A stretch of DNA of 47,500 bases, taken from assembly GCA_963575745.1 (NCBI GenBank), contig CAUYUJ010014615.1, positions 1,702,426 through 1,749,925 on the forward strand. Reading direction: 5' to 3'. The notes beneath the pieces were generated by a model. The model had not been told where the DNA came from and made no database searches. It saw nothing but the letters and a program-made list of their open reading frames with translations. The position numbers were made by a program, and so were the translations under genes. The stretch comes from Prorocentrum cordatum. Taxonomy: Eukaryota; Sar; Dinophyceae; Prorocentrales; Prorocentraceae. Shown here in pieces: positions 32,722 through 43,320 of the stretch (position 1 is the first letter of the stretch; every line of letters starts with the position of its first letter).

Positions 32722-32962
32722 GAATCCGAACCCTAAACACGAACCCTAACCCTAACCCGAGCCCGAAACACTCATCCTATCCCTATGCCTAACCCGTAAC
32801 CTCTAACCCTAAACCTAAACACTAAACCACCCATGACCCTGGCCCCTAACCCTAGACCTAAACACTAAACCCCCCAGGTCCCTGACCCTAACCTCTAACC
32901 CTGATACCTAAACCCTAACCCAAAACCTAACCCTACACCTTATCACCTTAACCCTAAACCCT
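32722..32962 (+). repeat. Degenerate interstitial telomere-like repeats
   Basis: CCCTAA and CCCTAAA words recur through about 240 bp (ACCCTAACCCTAACCC, CTCTAACCCTAAACCTAAAC, AACCCTAAACCC) with substitutions. Dinoflagellate telomeres are of the TTTAGGG type, whose complement is CCCTAAA, so this looks like an eroded internal telomere-type tract. Confidence 0.8.
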
Positions 32963-33329
32963 CGTCGTCGTCCGTCGTCGACGCCGTCGTCCGTCGTCGT
33001 CGTCGTGGTCGTCGCCGTCGCGGTCGTCGTCGTCGTCGTCGTCGCCGCCGCCGCCGCGGTCGTCGTCGTCGTCGTACGACGACGACTCCCCCCTCCTCCC
33101 CCTTCCCATCGTATCGAAGATCTCTCGCGTCGACGACGACGACGACGACAACTGGCCCGAGATCGTTGTCTCATCCTAGATAGAGCCGCTCCGGATGGAC
33201 CCGGGGTCGCGAAAACGGCCCCCAGACGCCGAGATCGAGGAAAGCCCGCCGAAGATCGACGATCGACGAGAGATCGACGGTCGACGAGAGGTCGACGACT
33301 TTTGAAAGGTTTTTCCATCCCCTGGGGTG
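32963..33329 (+). repeat. CGT-rich tract and GATCGACGA repeats
   Basis: (CGT)n with GCCGTCGTC variants to about 33080, a short unique part, then imperfect GATCGACGAGAGATCGACGG repeats (33237-33300). Confidence 0.7.
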
Positions 33330-33690
33330 CTTAGCTACCCCCCCCTCCTTTGACCCCCCTCTGCGGGAAGCCCTCCCCCCCTTCCCTCCATGTTTCTCCC
33401 CCCTGCCGCAAGCTACCCTCCCCTCCCCCCTTTCTAAAAGGGAAGGGGCGGCTTAGCTACCGCCCCCCTCCCTTGAACTCCCACTGCCGGACGTTCCTCG
33501 CCGTCGTCGTTGCCGTCGCCGTCGCTCGACGTCTTCGTGCGACGCCGTCGTCGTCCTCGTCGTCGTCGCCGCCGTCGCCGTCATTGTCGCCGTCTTCGCG
33601 TGGCCTCGTCGTGGTCGTCACGACGAGGACGAGGTCATGCGAAGACGGCGACGGACGACGGACGACGCGCAACCGACGACCGACGACGAC
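33330..33690 (+). repeat. C-rich minisatellite, third block, then CGT tract
   Basis: GCTTAGCTACCCCCCCCT, GCCGCAAGCTACCCTCCCC and TTCTAAAAGGGAAGGGGCGG modules to about 33480, then CGTCGTCGT-rich DNA to about 33690. Confidence 0.75.
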
Positions 33691-33694
33691 GACA

Positions 33695-36325
33695 ACCCAG
33701 GGTCAGAGAAAACGAAACCACGACCCAGGGGCCGAGAAAACGAGGAAACGAAGCAGGGTCCGAGAAAACGAGACAACGGCCCAAGGGCCGAGAAAACGAG
33801 ACAAGAACCCAGGGGACGAGAAAACGAGAAAATGAACCAGGGTGGAAAAAAACACGAACCAGGGCCCGAGAAAACGAGACCACGACCCAGGGGCAGAGAA
33901 AACACGAAAACGAACCAGGGTCCGATAAAACGAGACCACGACACAGGGGCCGACAAAACGAGACAACGAGAAAACAGACCAGTGCCCGAGAAAACGAGAC
34001 CACAACCCAAGGGCAGAGAAAACGAGACAACGAGAAAACGAACCAGGCCAGAGAAAACGAAACAAAAACCCAGAAGCCCAGAAGAGGAGAAAACGAGACA
34101 ATGAACCAGGGTCCGAGTAAACGAGACCACGACCCAGGGGCCGAGAACACGAGAAAGCGATCAAACAAACCAAGGTCCGAGCAAACGAGACCACGGCCCA
34201 GGCCGAGAAAACGCGAAGATCGGTGCTAGAAAACGAGACCACGACCCAGGGGCCGAGAAAACGAGAAAACGATAAAAGGAATCAGGGCCCGAGAAAACGG
34301 GCCTACGAACCAGGGGCCGAGGAAACGAGGAAACGAGAAAACAAACCAGCGTCCGAGAAAACGAAACCACGACCCAGGGGCCGAGAAAACAAGAAAACGA
34401 GAAACTAACCAGGGTCCGAGAAAACGAGATAACGACTCAGGGGCCGAGAAATCAAGAAACGAAAACACGAGCCAGGGTCAGAGAAAACGAGAATACGACC
34501 CAGGGGACGAGAAAACGAGAAACGAACCAGGGTCAGAGAAAACGAGACCACGACCCAGGGGCAGAAAAAAAACAAGAAAACGAGAAAACGGACCGTGGCC
34601 CGAGAAAACCAAACCACGACCCAGGGGCAGAGAAAAGGAGAAAACGAACCTGAGGCTGAGAAAACGAGACCACGACCCAGGAGCCGAGAAATCGAGAAAA
34701 CGAGAAAACGAGAAAACGTAACGGGGTCCGAGAAAACGAGACCACGACCAAGGGGCAGAGAAAACGCGAAAACGATAAAACAAACCAGGGTCCGAGAAAA
34801 CTGGACCACGACCCAGGGGCCGAGAAAACAAGAAAACGAGAAAACGAACAAGGGTCCGAGAAAACAAGACCACGACCCAGGGCACGATAAAACAAGAAAA
34901 CCAGACAACGAATCAGGGTCAGAGAAAACGAGACCACGGCCCAAGGGGCCGAGAAAACGAGAAAACAAAACAACGAACCAGGGGCCGAGAAAACGAGACA
35001 AGAACCCACGGGACGAGAAAACGAGAAAACGAACCAGGCCAGAGAAAACGAAACAAAAACCCAGAAGCCCAGAAGCCGAGAAAACGAGACAATGAACCAG
35101 GGTCCGAGGAAACGAGACCACGACCCAGGAGCCGAGAAAACGAGAAAACGATAAAAGGAACCAGGGCCCGAGAAAACGAGACCACGACCCAGGGGCCAAG
35201 AAAACAAGAAAACGAAACGGGGCCCGAGAAAACGAAACCACGACCCAAAACCAGACAACGAATCAGGGTCAGAGAAAACGAGACCACGGCCCAAGGGGCC
35301 GAGAAAACGAGAAAACAAGACAACGAACCAGGGGCCGAGAAAACGAGACAAGAACCCAGGGGCCAAGAAAGTAAAAAACGAACCAGGGTCAAAGAAAACA
35401 AGACCACGACCCAGGGGCCAAGAACACGAGAAAACGTGAAAACTAACAAGGGTCCGAGGAAAAATGGCACCACGATCCAAGGGCCGAGAAAACAAAAAAA
35501 TCAAGATCACGAACCAGGGCCCGAAAAAAACAGCACAAAAAACAAAAGCCGAGAAACCGAGAAAACGAAACAACGAACCAGGGACGGGAAAACGAGACAA
35601 CGCCAGGGGCCGAGAAAACGAAAAAACGATGAAAGGAACCAGGGCCAGAGAAAACGAGACTACGAACCAGGGGCCGAGGAATCAAGAAAACAAACAACGA
35701 ACCGGAGCAGAGAAAGCGAGACCACGACCCAGGGGCCGAGAAAACAAAGAAACGAGAAAGCGAACCAGGCCCCGAGAAAACGAGACCACGAGCCAAGGGC
35801 CGACGAAATGAGAAAACGCGAAAACGACCCACGACCCAGGGGCCGAGAAAATAAGAAAACGAACCAGGGTCCGAGGAAACCACTCGCCAATGGCCGCGAT
35901 CACCAGAAAACGCGTGGTTCGACAAAAACGAGAATACGACCCAGAAGCCGAGAAAACGACGAAACGAGAAAACGAAGAAGGGTCACAGAAAACGAGACCA
36001 CCTTGCCGAGACAACGAGAAAACGACAAGACGAACCAGCGTCCGAGAAAACAAAACCACGATCCAGGGGCCGAGAAAACAAGAAAACTAAGCAGGGTCAG
36101 AGAAAGCTTGACCACGACCCAGGCGCCGAGAAAACAAAAAACGAGAACACAAATCAGGGTCAGGGAAAACGAGACCGCGACCCAGAAGCCGAAAACAGGA
36201 GAAAACAAGAAAACGAACCAGGGGTCGAGAAAATGAGAAAACGATGAAAGGAATAAGGGCCCGAGGAAATGAGACTACGAACCAGAGGCCGAGAAAACTA
36301 GAAAACAAGAAAACGAACCAGAGGT
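33695..36325 (+). repeat. 2.6-kb array of ~56-bp units
   Basis: About 45 units built from two half-repeats: CAGGGTCCGAGAAAACGAGA, then CCACGACCCAGGGGCCGAGA with GAAAACGAGAAAACGAA spacers of varying length. Larger duplications are visible: the segment from 34901 recurs at 35251 (offset 350 bp) and the one at 34040 recurs at 35031 (offset about 990 bp). Stops are rare on either strand, giving reading frames up to about 355 codons (Phe/Ser/Leu/Gly/Pro-Trp repeats on the minus strand, Lys/Arg/Glu/Asn on the plus strand) that I do not regard as genes. Confidence 0.93.
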
Positions 36326-36399
36326 CGACGTTATTCTCCAATGCGTTCTCTAGCGCTGCGGTGCGCACCTGTCGTCAGGGATTCCGCTATTTTGCCAGA

Positions 36400-36690
36400 G
36401 CCCCGGAAGGGAGGGGGGGGGAGGTAGCATCGGAAGCCCTCCCACCCTGTGTCCAGACAAAAAAGGAAGGAGGGGGGGTAGCTTCCGAAGCCCCCCCCTT
36501 TGAAAGGGGAGCCCGGGCTTACCTCTGGCCCCGAAAAAGGATGGAGGGGGGGATAGTTTCGAAGCCCTCCCCCCCTTTAGCCAGGGCCCCCCCAGCTCAA
36601 AAATGCTTCCAAAAGGGAGGGGGGAGGGGGGTAGCTTCGGAAGCTCCCCCCCCTTTCGAAGGAAGGGGAGGGAGAGGTAGTTTGAAGCTG
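36400..36690 (-). repeat. G-rich minisatellite, inverted C-rich block
   Basis: GGGGGTAGCTTCGGAAGC and GGATAGTTTCGAAGCCC modules are the reverse complement of the GGAAGCTACCCC units at 27.9-28.3 kb. It lies directly before the second CATA array. Confidence 0.82.
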
Positions 36691-36737
36691 GGTCCCCCCT
36701 TTCAATATTGGGTTCCGTACGGGCGCGTTCACTATTC

Positions 36738-37190
36738 CATACATACATACATACATACATACAGACAGACAGACACGCATACATGCATACATGCATACAT
36801 GCATACATGCATACATGCATACATGCATACATGCATACATGCATACATGCATACATCCATACATCCATACATACATACCTTCATATATACATACATACGT
36901 ACATACATGCACACATACATACATACATACATGCATACATGCAGGCATACATACATACATACATGCATGTATGCATACGTACGTACGTACATATATACAC
37001 GCATGCATGCATGCATAAATGTTTATATGCATACATGCATGCATATATGCATACATACATACGTACATGCATGCATGTATGCATACATGCACCCATACAT
37101 ATGTACATACATACATGCTTACATATATACATATATACACAAAAACATACGCACATATGTACATACATAAATACATACATGCATATATAC
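36738..37190 (+). repeat. (CATA)n tetranucleotide array, second
   Basis: About 450 bp of ACAT with a long GCATACAT block (36777-36855) and ACGT and GCAT variants. It is preceded by GGCGCGTTCACTATTCC, which resembles the GCGCTCTTTCATTC before the first array. Confidence 0.95.
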
Positions 37191-37480
37191 ATGTGGAGAA
37201 TCTGCTCCTGGGAATCGAGGTTTGCTTGTGTCTGTGTCGTTATACCCCTCCTGATCCTAACTCGGTCTCAGGCGGCAGATGGGGGCGAGTCCGCCACCCC
37301 GGGAACACCCTCGGCGAGGCGCGGCTGCCAAAGGCACGGCGAGGCCGGAAAAACCGCCGAGGGCCTCCGAAGACGCCCGAAACCCTCGAACGTCGGGCAC
37401 AAACCTCGCAGACCTCGAAGCCGGACCCTTGAGCCCACCCCCCTCGTGCACGGTTTCCCCCGGGGCCGCAGGCGACCCGG
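37191..37480. other. Unassigned GC-rich sequence
   Basis: No repeat and no convincing frame. CGAGGC-rich, with closely spaced related words (CGGCGAGGC, CGCCGAGGG, CCTCGAA). Confidence 0.3.
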
Positions 37481-37656
37481 TGAGGAGGAGGAGGAGGAGG
37501 AGGAGGAGGAGGAGGAGGAGGAAGAGGAGGGGGGGGAGGAGGAGGAGGAGGAGGAGGTGGAGGAGGGGAAGGGGGAGGAGGGATGGAGGAGGAGGAGAAG
37601 GAGGAGGAGGAGTAGGAGGAGAAGAAGGAGGAGGGAGGAGGAGGAGGAGGAGGACA
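37481..37656 (+). repeat. (GGA)n trinucleotide array
   Basis: Almost pure GAGGAG with a few GAA and GGGG interruptions, about 175 bp. Confidence 0.93.
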
Positions 37657-38307
37657 CAACAGAACGACTCTAGGGCGCCCACCGTCGATTTCCACCTCGC
37701 CGACGGGTAAACGTTGGCACCTGAATGACCTCGCTTGAGGCAGCTCCACTCGGTTTCCACGCCTCTGCTGGCACTGGAAGCGAGCGCACGGGCCCCAGTC
37801 CGCCCCTGACGCGGGTATACGCGCTTGGGGGGACGACAGCACGACTCACTCGACAAAAAGGCTTTGCCGATCATTCAAACGCTAACATAACTATAATCCT
37901 CGAGATTTTACGCGCTTCTGGGAACCCCTACGCCCCTGGGAGGTGAACCTTCTCTGGTCTCCAAAAACACCTTCCAGAGCATGGCCCCCAGACGAGAGTC
38001 CAAAATTGTGGGGGGCATTCGAGGGCGAGGAAGGGACGGGAGCAGCAACCGCAACAGCAGCCCTCGAGGAGGACGAGGGAGGAGGGAAAGAGAATGCCCC
38101 CCATAGCTGCAAGCTCTCTGAGCCTGACCGACGTGGCGAGCATCGGGCGCCGAGAGACTTCCCTGGCGACGTGGGCTACCGTGCGGGCTCTTGCCGCAGC
38201 CTCAGCTCTCGTCGCGAAGCGATCTTCTCCCTCCCCACCCACCGTCCGACCCACATCCCCACTCCCATACTGCACAACTACATTGCTGCTGGCACTCACT
38301 CCCTCAC
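37657..38307. other. 3' flank of the 38.3-kb gene
   Basis: No gene called. On the minus strand a frame from upstream stays open through here down to 37928, but it is the wrong frame of the neighbouring gene and its translation is not protein-like. Confidence 0.4.
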
Positions 38308-39009
38308 TCATCCCTTGGTCAGTCTGTCCAGGAGCTTCGCCGCATCCCTCTCCAAGGACCCCTTGGGGGCCGCACCTACCTTTTTCTCCCCGCCCACCAC
38401 CTTCAGGTACTTCAGAAGTGCCCTCTCGAGCTCGGGGTACTTCGAATCGATCGCGAACGTGAGACGAGACTTCTCCGACTTTGACTCCTGCTTCCGGACA
38501 CCGCGGGCGCGACAAGCACGAATCTCCTCTGCGAGCTCGATGGGTTCTCTCTGCATCACGATCTCGGTCCAATACTTTTCGAAACACTGCTTGCAATCCT
38601 CGGGGCACGCAGGATCCTGACCCGCTGCCGAGATGTTCGCAATCCACACCTGGAGAAAGGGTGGGCCGAGGTGCGCCGTCGACTCCGAGGCATCCTTCAG
38701 CAGCTGTACCTCGTTGTGATACTGAACGCCTGCCTTCTTGCCTGCTGCTGCCGCCACCTGGTCGGTGACCAAGAGAAAAGTGTGAAACACTACGCCGCAG
38801 ACGTCCCGCTGCTCTGCCGCGTTGGTGAGTGCGAGCTTCGTGATAATGATCACCAGCTGTCGCAGAACGCCCCCTCCTCCTTTGACTTTGGCCTGACCCT
38901 GTGCCTCCTCCACCAACTTCCTGGCCTTTGCGTCGGGGGTGTCCTGGGACGCGGTGCCCGAGTTGCCCGCCGAGTGCACTTCCAGCATCCACGCGGGACG
39001 CTTGTCCAT
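38308..39009 (-). CDS. Unknown alpha-helical protein, 233 codons
   Basis: Clear minus-strand coding frame ending TGA at 38308. ATG at 39009 gives MDKRPAWMLEVHSAGNSG, but protein-like sequence continues upstream (FIYALTSNRVPSLDLPGS) to an AG-G at 39080/39079, so this may be the last exon of a longer gene. Later segments are LRQLVIIITKLALTNAAEQR, CGVVFHTFLLVTDQVAAAAG, LGPPFLQVWIANISAAGQDP, a Cys pair (PACPEDCKQCF), and a Lys/Leu helix LERALLKYLKVVGGEKKVG near the end. It reads as a soluble helical protein with no signal peptide or membrane segment. Family not recognised. A decayed LINE lies immediately upstream, its last zinc finger overlapping the possible splice acceptor. The composition and lack of stops argue the gene is intact. 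Confidence 0.72.
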   Translation of the reverse strand: MDKRPAWMLEVHSAGNSGTASQDTPDAKARKLVEEAQGQAKVKGGGGVLRQLVIIITKLALTNAAEQRDVCGVVFHTFLLVTDQVAAAAGKKAGVQYHNEVQLLKDASESTAHLGPPFLQVWIANISAAGQDPACPEDCKQCFEKYWTEIVMQREPIELAEEIRACRARGVRKQESKSEKSRLTFAIDSKYPELERALLKYLKVVGGEKKVGAAPKGSLERDAAKLLDRLTKG

Positions 39010-39059
39010 GGCTGCCACGCACACGGAGCCAGGGAGGTCGAGGCTGGGGACACGGTTGG

Positions 39060-39748
39060 AGGTGAGAGCGTAGATGAACCTGCAGAGCCTCAAAGCTGCT
39101 ACCATAGAAAATGCACAGCGGACACTGATAAGAACTGGGCGCCTGGAGCTGCTTGAGATGCCGAACACTGATATCACTGCAAAACCCTCGTGCCAGCGAA
39201 CCGTGACGATGACGCCGACATATTGTTCGCGATGAGAAGGTAGTAGGACACACACAGCATTGATTCGATAGTCTCAACACACTCGATAAGGTTTGGTATC
39301 CATGACGTGCTATGGCATGATTGTGTACTCCTCGTCGATCACTTAGGATAGCACCACACACCTGCCCATCCTCAAGACACATAGTGCACCGATACTGCCC
39401 CCCCGTTTCACGGATTCCGAGATCAGCCTCAGGAGGTTCAGGCCCAGGAGAGGCACCAGTACTCCGAAGTTGCCGAACGTCGATCCGAAGAAAAAGCTCA
39501 CCCCCTTCATTGGACCGAAACAGCTCCAGGAATCTGCCCGAGATAACCTCCCAGAGTGCAGCCCCCTCTTCGAGCACCCCCAAGGCCTCCACGTCTTCCC
39601 AGTACATGCGGACCCAAGGATGCGCCTGAGAGCTCAGAGACCCACTCGATGCAAAAACAGGACGGGTCTCGAACATGGCGAACAGTGCTGCGATCACCTG
39701 CCGATGAGACTCGGGTCGGCGCACCAGTTCTTGCCCAAAAAAAAACAT
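39060..39748 (-). pseudogene. LINE C-terminal zinc-finger domain
   Basis: Continues from the post-RT region after a frame change at T9 (39740-39748). It begins FFFGQELVRRPESHRQVIAA and carries three Cys/His fingers: CTMCLEDGQVCG with HNHAIARH; CCVCPTTFSSRTICRRHRH; and CPLCIFYGSSFEALQVHLRS with a final His, the last a clean C-x2-C-x12-H-x3-H. Such fingers in LINE ORF2 are thought to aid target RNA or DNA binding. The frame stays open beyond the last finger, but there it is the wrong frame of the next gene. Confidence 0.8.
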
Positions 39749-39749
39749 G

Positions 39750-41290
39750 CCGTCGAATCCGAGCCTCGAGCTCGGGTTCTACTATCTTCCAGTAGGCCAA
39801 AACAGCCGCGTTGGAAATCGAGCGCGGATGGCCAGGAGCGTCCGGTGAAAAAGCTTGCCCCAGCATGGCCATCCGAGCATAAGCAACAAGAGTGTTATTC
39901 AGTCGTCGAAACTCTGCGTTAGTCGGTACATAAGCTTCAATCCCCGAGAGCCCCGCATTGTACACTTTACCCAAAAACAGACATCGACGTAAACGATAAG
40001 GAACCCCTGGTAGATGCCAAAAACGCCCCAGCGAATAAAAACCTGACTGCAGAGCCACAAACCTGGACTTCAATTCTGCAGAGTACCGATGAGGAAGAGA
40101 ACTAACTTGAAAGCCCAGCGACTTGATCACCTGCGCCACGCGGCCTCGAAAAGACAGAGCTCCTTCACGGAGCAGACGAAGCGCTTCACATGATCCCCTC
40201 CCCACCAGACATACTAGAGTATCCTGCTTGCTAAGGTTATGATTGTACCCGCCCCTGCTCAGAGGTTTATCAAGATCCCGGTTGCTCCGCTTGCCCTTTT
40301 GGATAGGCTCGGCGACGGTAGTAAACCCCCCCACACTAACTTCTCAGTTAGATCACCTGCATACTTGGCGAGAGACAGGTCCTGGATCGTTCCAGAGACA
40401 GGGCAACGCGCGCACAGCATGTCCGCGCGTTGTCCCACAGACGCTGTGCTCCCCGCCACCTATCAGCAACAAGGTCGAACGTGCGGACGAACGAGCGCAC
40501 AGCAAACCCGTCACCCATCAGGCCCCCGCAGCTAAAACGCAGCGCGCAAACCTCGCCATGCCCGCGCAACTGGATCACCGCCCACCGATACCTCTGTTCC
40601 CCAAACGAGACTGCAGCTGGCCAAAACATCTCGGGGATTGCTGTCCGCGTCGGGTCCCAGCTGCTAGACCCGAACGCGTTGGCCAAGTCGTGAGCATTCG
40701 CGATGTGCGAGATGCCACTCTGCCACAGGTGACACCCCCCGATATTCTGGACAAGCTGGGCTTCTCCCCGACGATGACGCGGCATAAAACCATGATCACA
40801 GCCCCCAAAGCGCCCAGGGCCCCGTTGATGCACCAGGTTGGCCAGAAAGGCCTTCCCAATATGATCCAAGATGTGCCCACCGAGTCTTCCCATCAGGTCT
40901 AGGTCGAGGAGCTCCCTCACTACAGCGCCATCGAATAGAGCCCCCCCCCCCCAGAACTCCGAATCAGCACAAGACACTTCCAGAGGGAAAAACAAAACTC
41001 TTGCAACTCAGGAACACTATAACCTTCAGAGGCCGCTCCGAGCCCAGCTGGTCCCCGCTTACAGTTTCGAGTTGGGCGCAGCAGCAACCACCAGAGCTCC
41101 AAAGGCGGGGCCCACGAAGGCCCACCTCGTCTCTTGCCAGCCTTGAGCAGAGCACGCCTAGTGCCTTGATAGTCACGACCAGCTGCTTGCCGACCTTGAA
41201 CGGTTGCAAGAGCAGGCTGAGGAGCACGAGAAAGCAACCAATCCCTCCACCATTCCCAGCAAGAGATTCGTTCAATACTCATTCCTCCCT
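39750..41290 (-). pseudogene. LINE reverse transcriptase, multiply frameshifted
   Basis: Recognisable in pieces across three frames: GRLGGHILDHIGKAFLANLV, then NAHDLANAFGS (the catalytic Asp box around 40700-40690), HGEVCALRFSCGGLMGD, LSLAKYAGDLTEKLV at 40380-40340, and GGYNHNLSKQDTLVCLVGRG with YSLGRFWHLPGVPYRLRRC further on. The usual Y-A-D-D active site reads Y-A-G-D, losing one metal-binding Asp. Frame changes lie near 41290, 40990, 40440 and 40330. Between 41290 and 40990 the sequence is linker plus the RT N-terminal part (WEWWRDWLLSRAPQP). Confidence 0.82.
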
Positions 41291-41299
41291 CCGCCCCCT

Positions 41300-42700
41300 T
41301 CACGTGCGAACTGCGCTGACAACTCCGCTGCGCTGGCAACTACTCCACGCAATGCTTGATAATCTCGGCGCTTCGGGCCGAAAACGCGTGCCCTCCACGC
41401 GGCGGCACAGCCGAGCTGCCTCCGCCAGCCGCCGCCCTCGCCAGAGTTCGTGAATTTCGTCGACCTGCTGAGCCTGTCGAGCACGAGCTTCCCGCCGTAG
41501 TCGTCGGCCAGTGGTCTTCGTGACCTCGAGCAATGCAGCAGCAATAGAAGCCTCCTCCTCACTGTCATCAGCATCCTCTAGCCGTAACCGAAGAGCCCGT
41601 CGTCGTCGAAGAAGCTCCAGTCGCTCAGCGGCCAGCGGGTTGGGACCCTTGGCCTTCGGCGACACCCCGTAGAACTTCTCGCCCTCCGCGATCAGCACCT
41701 CATTGAGGTAGTCGAAGGCGAGGTCGGCCGTCGGGTAGGAGAACACCCTCTGCGTGAGCTCCTCACCCCGTGCAATGCGGGCCTCCACGGCCTCCAAGAA
41801 TTGCCGCCGCCCTTGTCCCCGCCGAACAGCTGTCATGAGAGCATCGAGGTCCCACCGAACACGGTCTGGCGGGAGTGCAACAGCCTGGAGCGCGAGGACG
41901 TACGGGCACTTCAGATGCACGAGGAGGTGATCAGCAATGGCCCGACGTCGAATATATTGCCATTTGCGACTAAGTCGGTGAAGAGGGCCTGCGCTATATG
42001 CTTGCTGAACCAACGCCGTCGGGGCTGCGACCACCTCAATCCAAGAACACTCTCCACGCGGACCATAGTATGTAGGACAGAGTCCGGGAAAACTGTTAGC
42101 CACCTGCATATTGTGTGTGGCCAGCAATCGAGACAATAGCGCACCAGCATACACACCTTTGGTAGCATGCTCACGTTTGACTACATCCAATCCATCATTC
42201 TCCCAAGCACCGTTGACCTGCACCATGCCCATGCCGTCGTTGACGTCGGCACAGATCAGCGGGGTCGTCCGCTGAGGCAGAGAAGAAAGCAAAAGCCCGA
42301 CCCACTCAATCAACTCATTCACCGTGCGCCGATACTTGACCCATTCATGAGAAAGACTCGGCTTTGGGGGGAAATAGAGACATGTCACCGTGACGTCCAG
42401 GATGCCAGTTCGAGCCCGACAAAGTAATCCTCTTCCTCCGATCAGAGGCGGTGCGCACTCCGTACGCACAAGGTGTTCCAGACGAATTTGTTACCCCCAC
42501 ACTATGGAGCAGCCACAATGACCGTTGGTGAGCTCTCCTGTAGTCCAGCCAGCCTCCACCAGGACACGCCCGTGAAGATCCCGCCGTCGCAGCGATGTGC
42601 CACGTGTAGCTTTAGAACGAGTACCAATCAAACCCAGACAATCAAAGTTACCAGTCAGATATGCTATGTCCGTCAGGCGATCCGTCGAGGAAGCTTGCAT
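41300..42700 (-). pseudogene. LINE AP-type endonuclease, with in-frame TAA
   Basis: The frame runs from about 42700 (MQASSTDRLTDIAYLTGN, FDCLGLIGTRSKATRG) through an in-frame TAA at 42493-42491, then LLCRARTGILDVTVTCLYFP, PLICADVNDGMGMVQVNG (D-x-N of the endonuclease/exonuclease/phosphatase fold), CSWIEVVAAP, and AIADHLLVHL (catalytic D-H). The linker after it is Arg/Leu/Glu-rich (LAAERLELLRRRRALRLRLE). A frame change near 41390 leads into PKRRDYQALRGVVASAAELS. The endonuclease nicks target DNA in active LINEs. Here the stop codon and frameshift rule out a working protein. Confidence 0.82.
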
Positions 42701-42720
42701 CGCATTGAACGATCCTGCAG

Positions 42721-43120
42721 TCTACGGAAACGTCGCCATCAAATTGTGCGAGAGCCGCCACAGGCGGAGAACCAGCACACATGCACGTGCAGCATGACGT
42801 AAGGGGTAGAGACGTAGGTGAGTGTGTCGGCCAGAGGGCATCGCTCCTGAGCAGCCCTGGCTGAGGAGGAGGAGGAGGAGGAGGACGGGTCGCCTAAGCC
42901 CTTCGGAGAAACCCTCCACCCCCTCGGGGGGCCTCCGCGAGGAGCGCCCCCTGGGCCGCGCAGTCCCCGACCAGGGCCTCCTCCTCCACTGCGGGCGGCG
43001 GCGCCAGTGCCTGCCCTCCGCCCCGACCGTCTCGCCAGGGGTGGGCACGGGAGGGGGCTCCGTGCCGATGCAAGAGTGTTTCGCGCGGACCTCCAAGCGA
43101 CTGTGCTTGTGCTGTTTGTT
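42721..43120. other. Unassigned, 5' of the LINE
   Basis: It may include the LINE 5' untranslated region or gag-like part, but nothing recognisable. GAGG/CCTC-rich patches near 42863-42885 and GC-rich sequence around 42900-43060. No gene called. Confidence 0.3.
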
Positions 43121-43320
43121 CCTCCTCGATCCTCCTCCTTCCCCCTCCTCGATCCTCCTCCTCCTCCTCGATCCTCCTCCTCGATCCTCCTCCTCCTCCT
43201 CCTCCACCTCCTCCTCCTCCTCGATCCTCCTCGTCCTCCTCCTCGATCCTCCTCCTCCTCCTCGATCCTCCTCCTCCTCCTCCTCGATCCTCCTCCTCGA
43301 TCCTCCTCCTCTTTTCCTCC
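43121..43320 (+). repeat. (CCT)n with TCGATCC interruptions
   Basis: Tandem CGATCCTCCTCCTCCT units of variable length, about 14 copies. A period near a multiple of three keeps frames open on both strands (Ser/Leu versus Glu/Arg). Confidence 0.93.

Larger units (their letters stand above)
39060..42720 (-). mobile_element. Decayed LINE-type retrotransposon
   Basis: Minus-strand element carrying, in order, an AP-type endonuclease (about 42.7-41.9 kb), a linker, reverse transcriptase (about 41.3-40.2 kb), a post-RT region, and C-terminal zinc fingers (39.39-39.06 kb). This order is typical of LINEs. The coding sequence is broken by an in-frame TAA and about six frame changes, two of them at homopolymers (G7 near 40330, T9 near 39745), and the catalytic box is altered, so it cannot be active as written. 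The 5' end is uncertain because similarity fades near 42720. The 3' end is within about 50 bp of 39060. No poly-A or simple tail is visible at the 3' end, and no target duplication was found. Confidence 0.85.

Noticed and set aside
33618-36236. Reading frames up to about 355 codons in the ~56-bp array, both strands
   Set aside because: They follow the repeat period, are open on both strands and contain only a few residue types. An array by-product.
37928-39050. Minus-strand frame continuing after the LINE zinc fingers for some 370 codons
   Set aside because: It is the wrong frame of the real 38308-39009 gene. Gly/Arg/Ser-rich and without protein-like texture.
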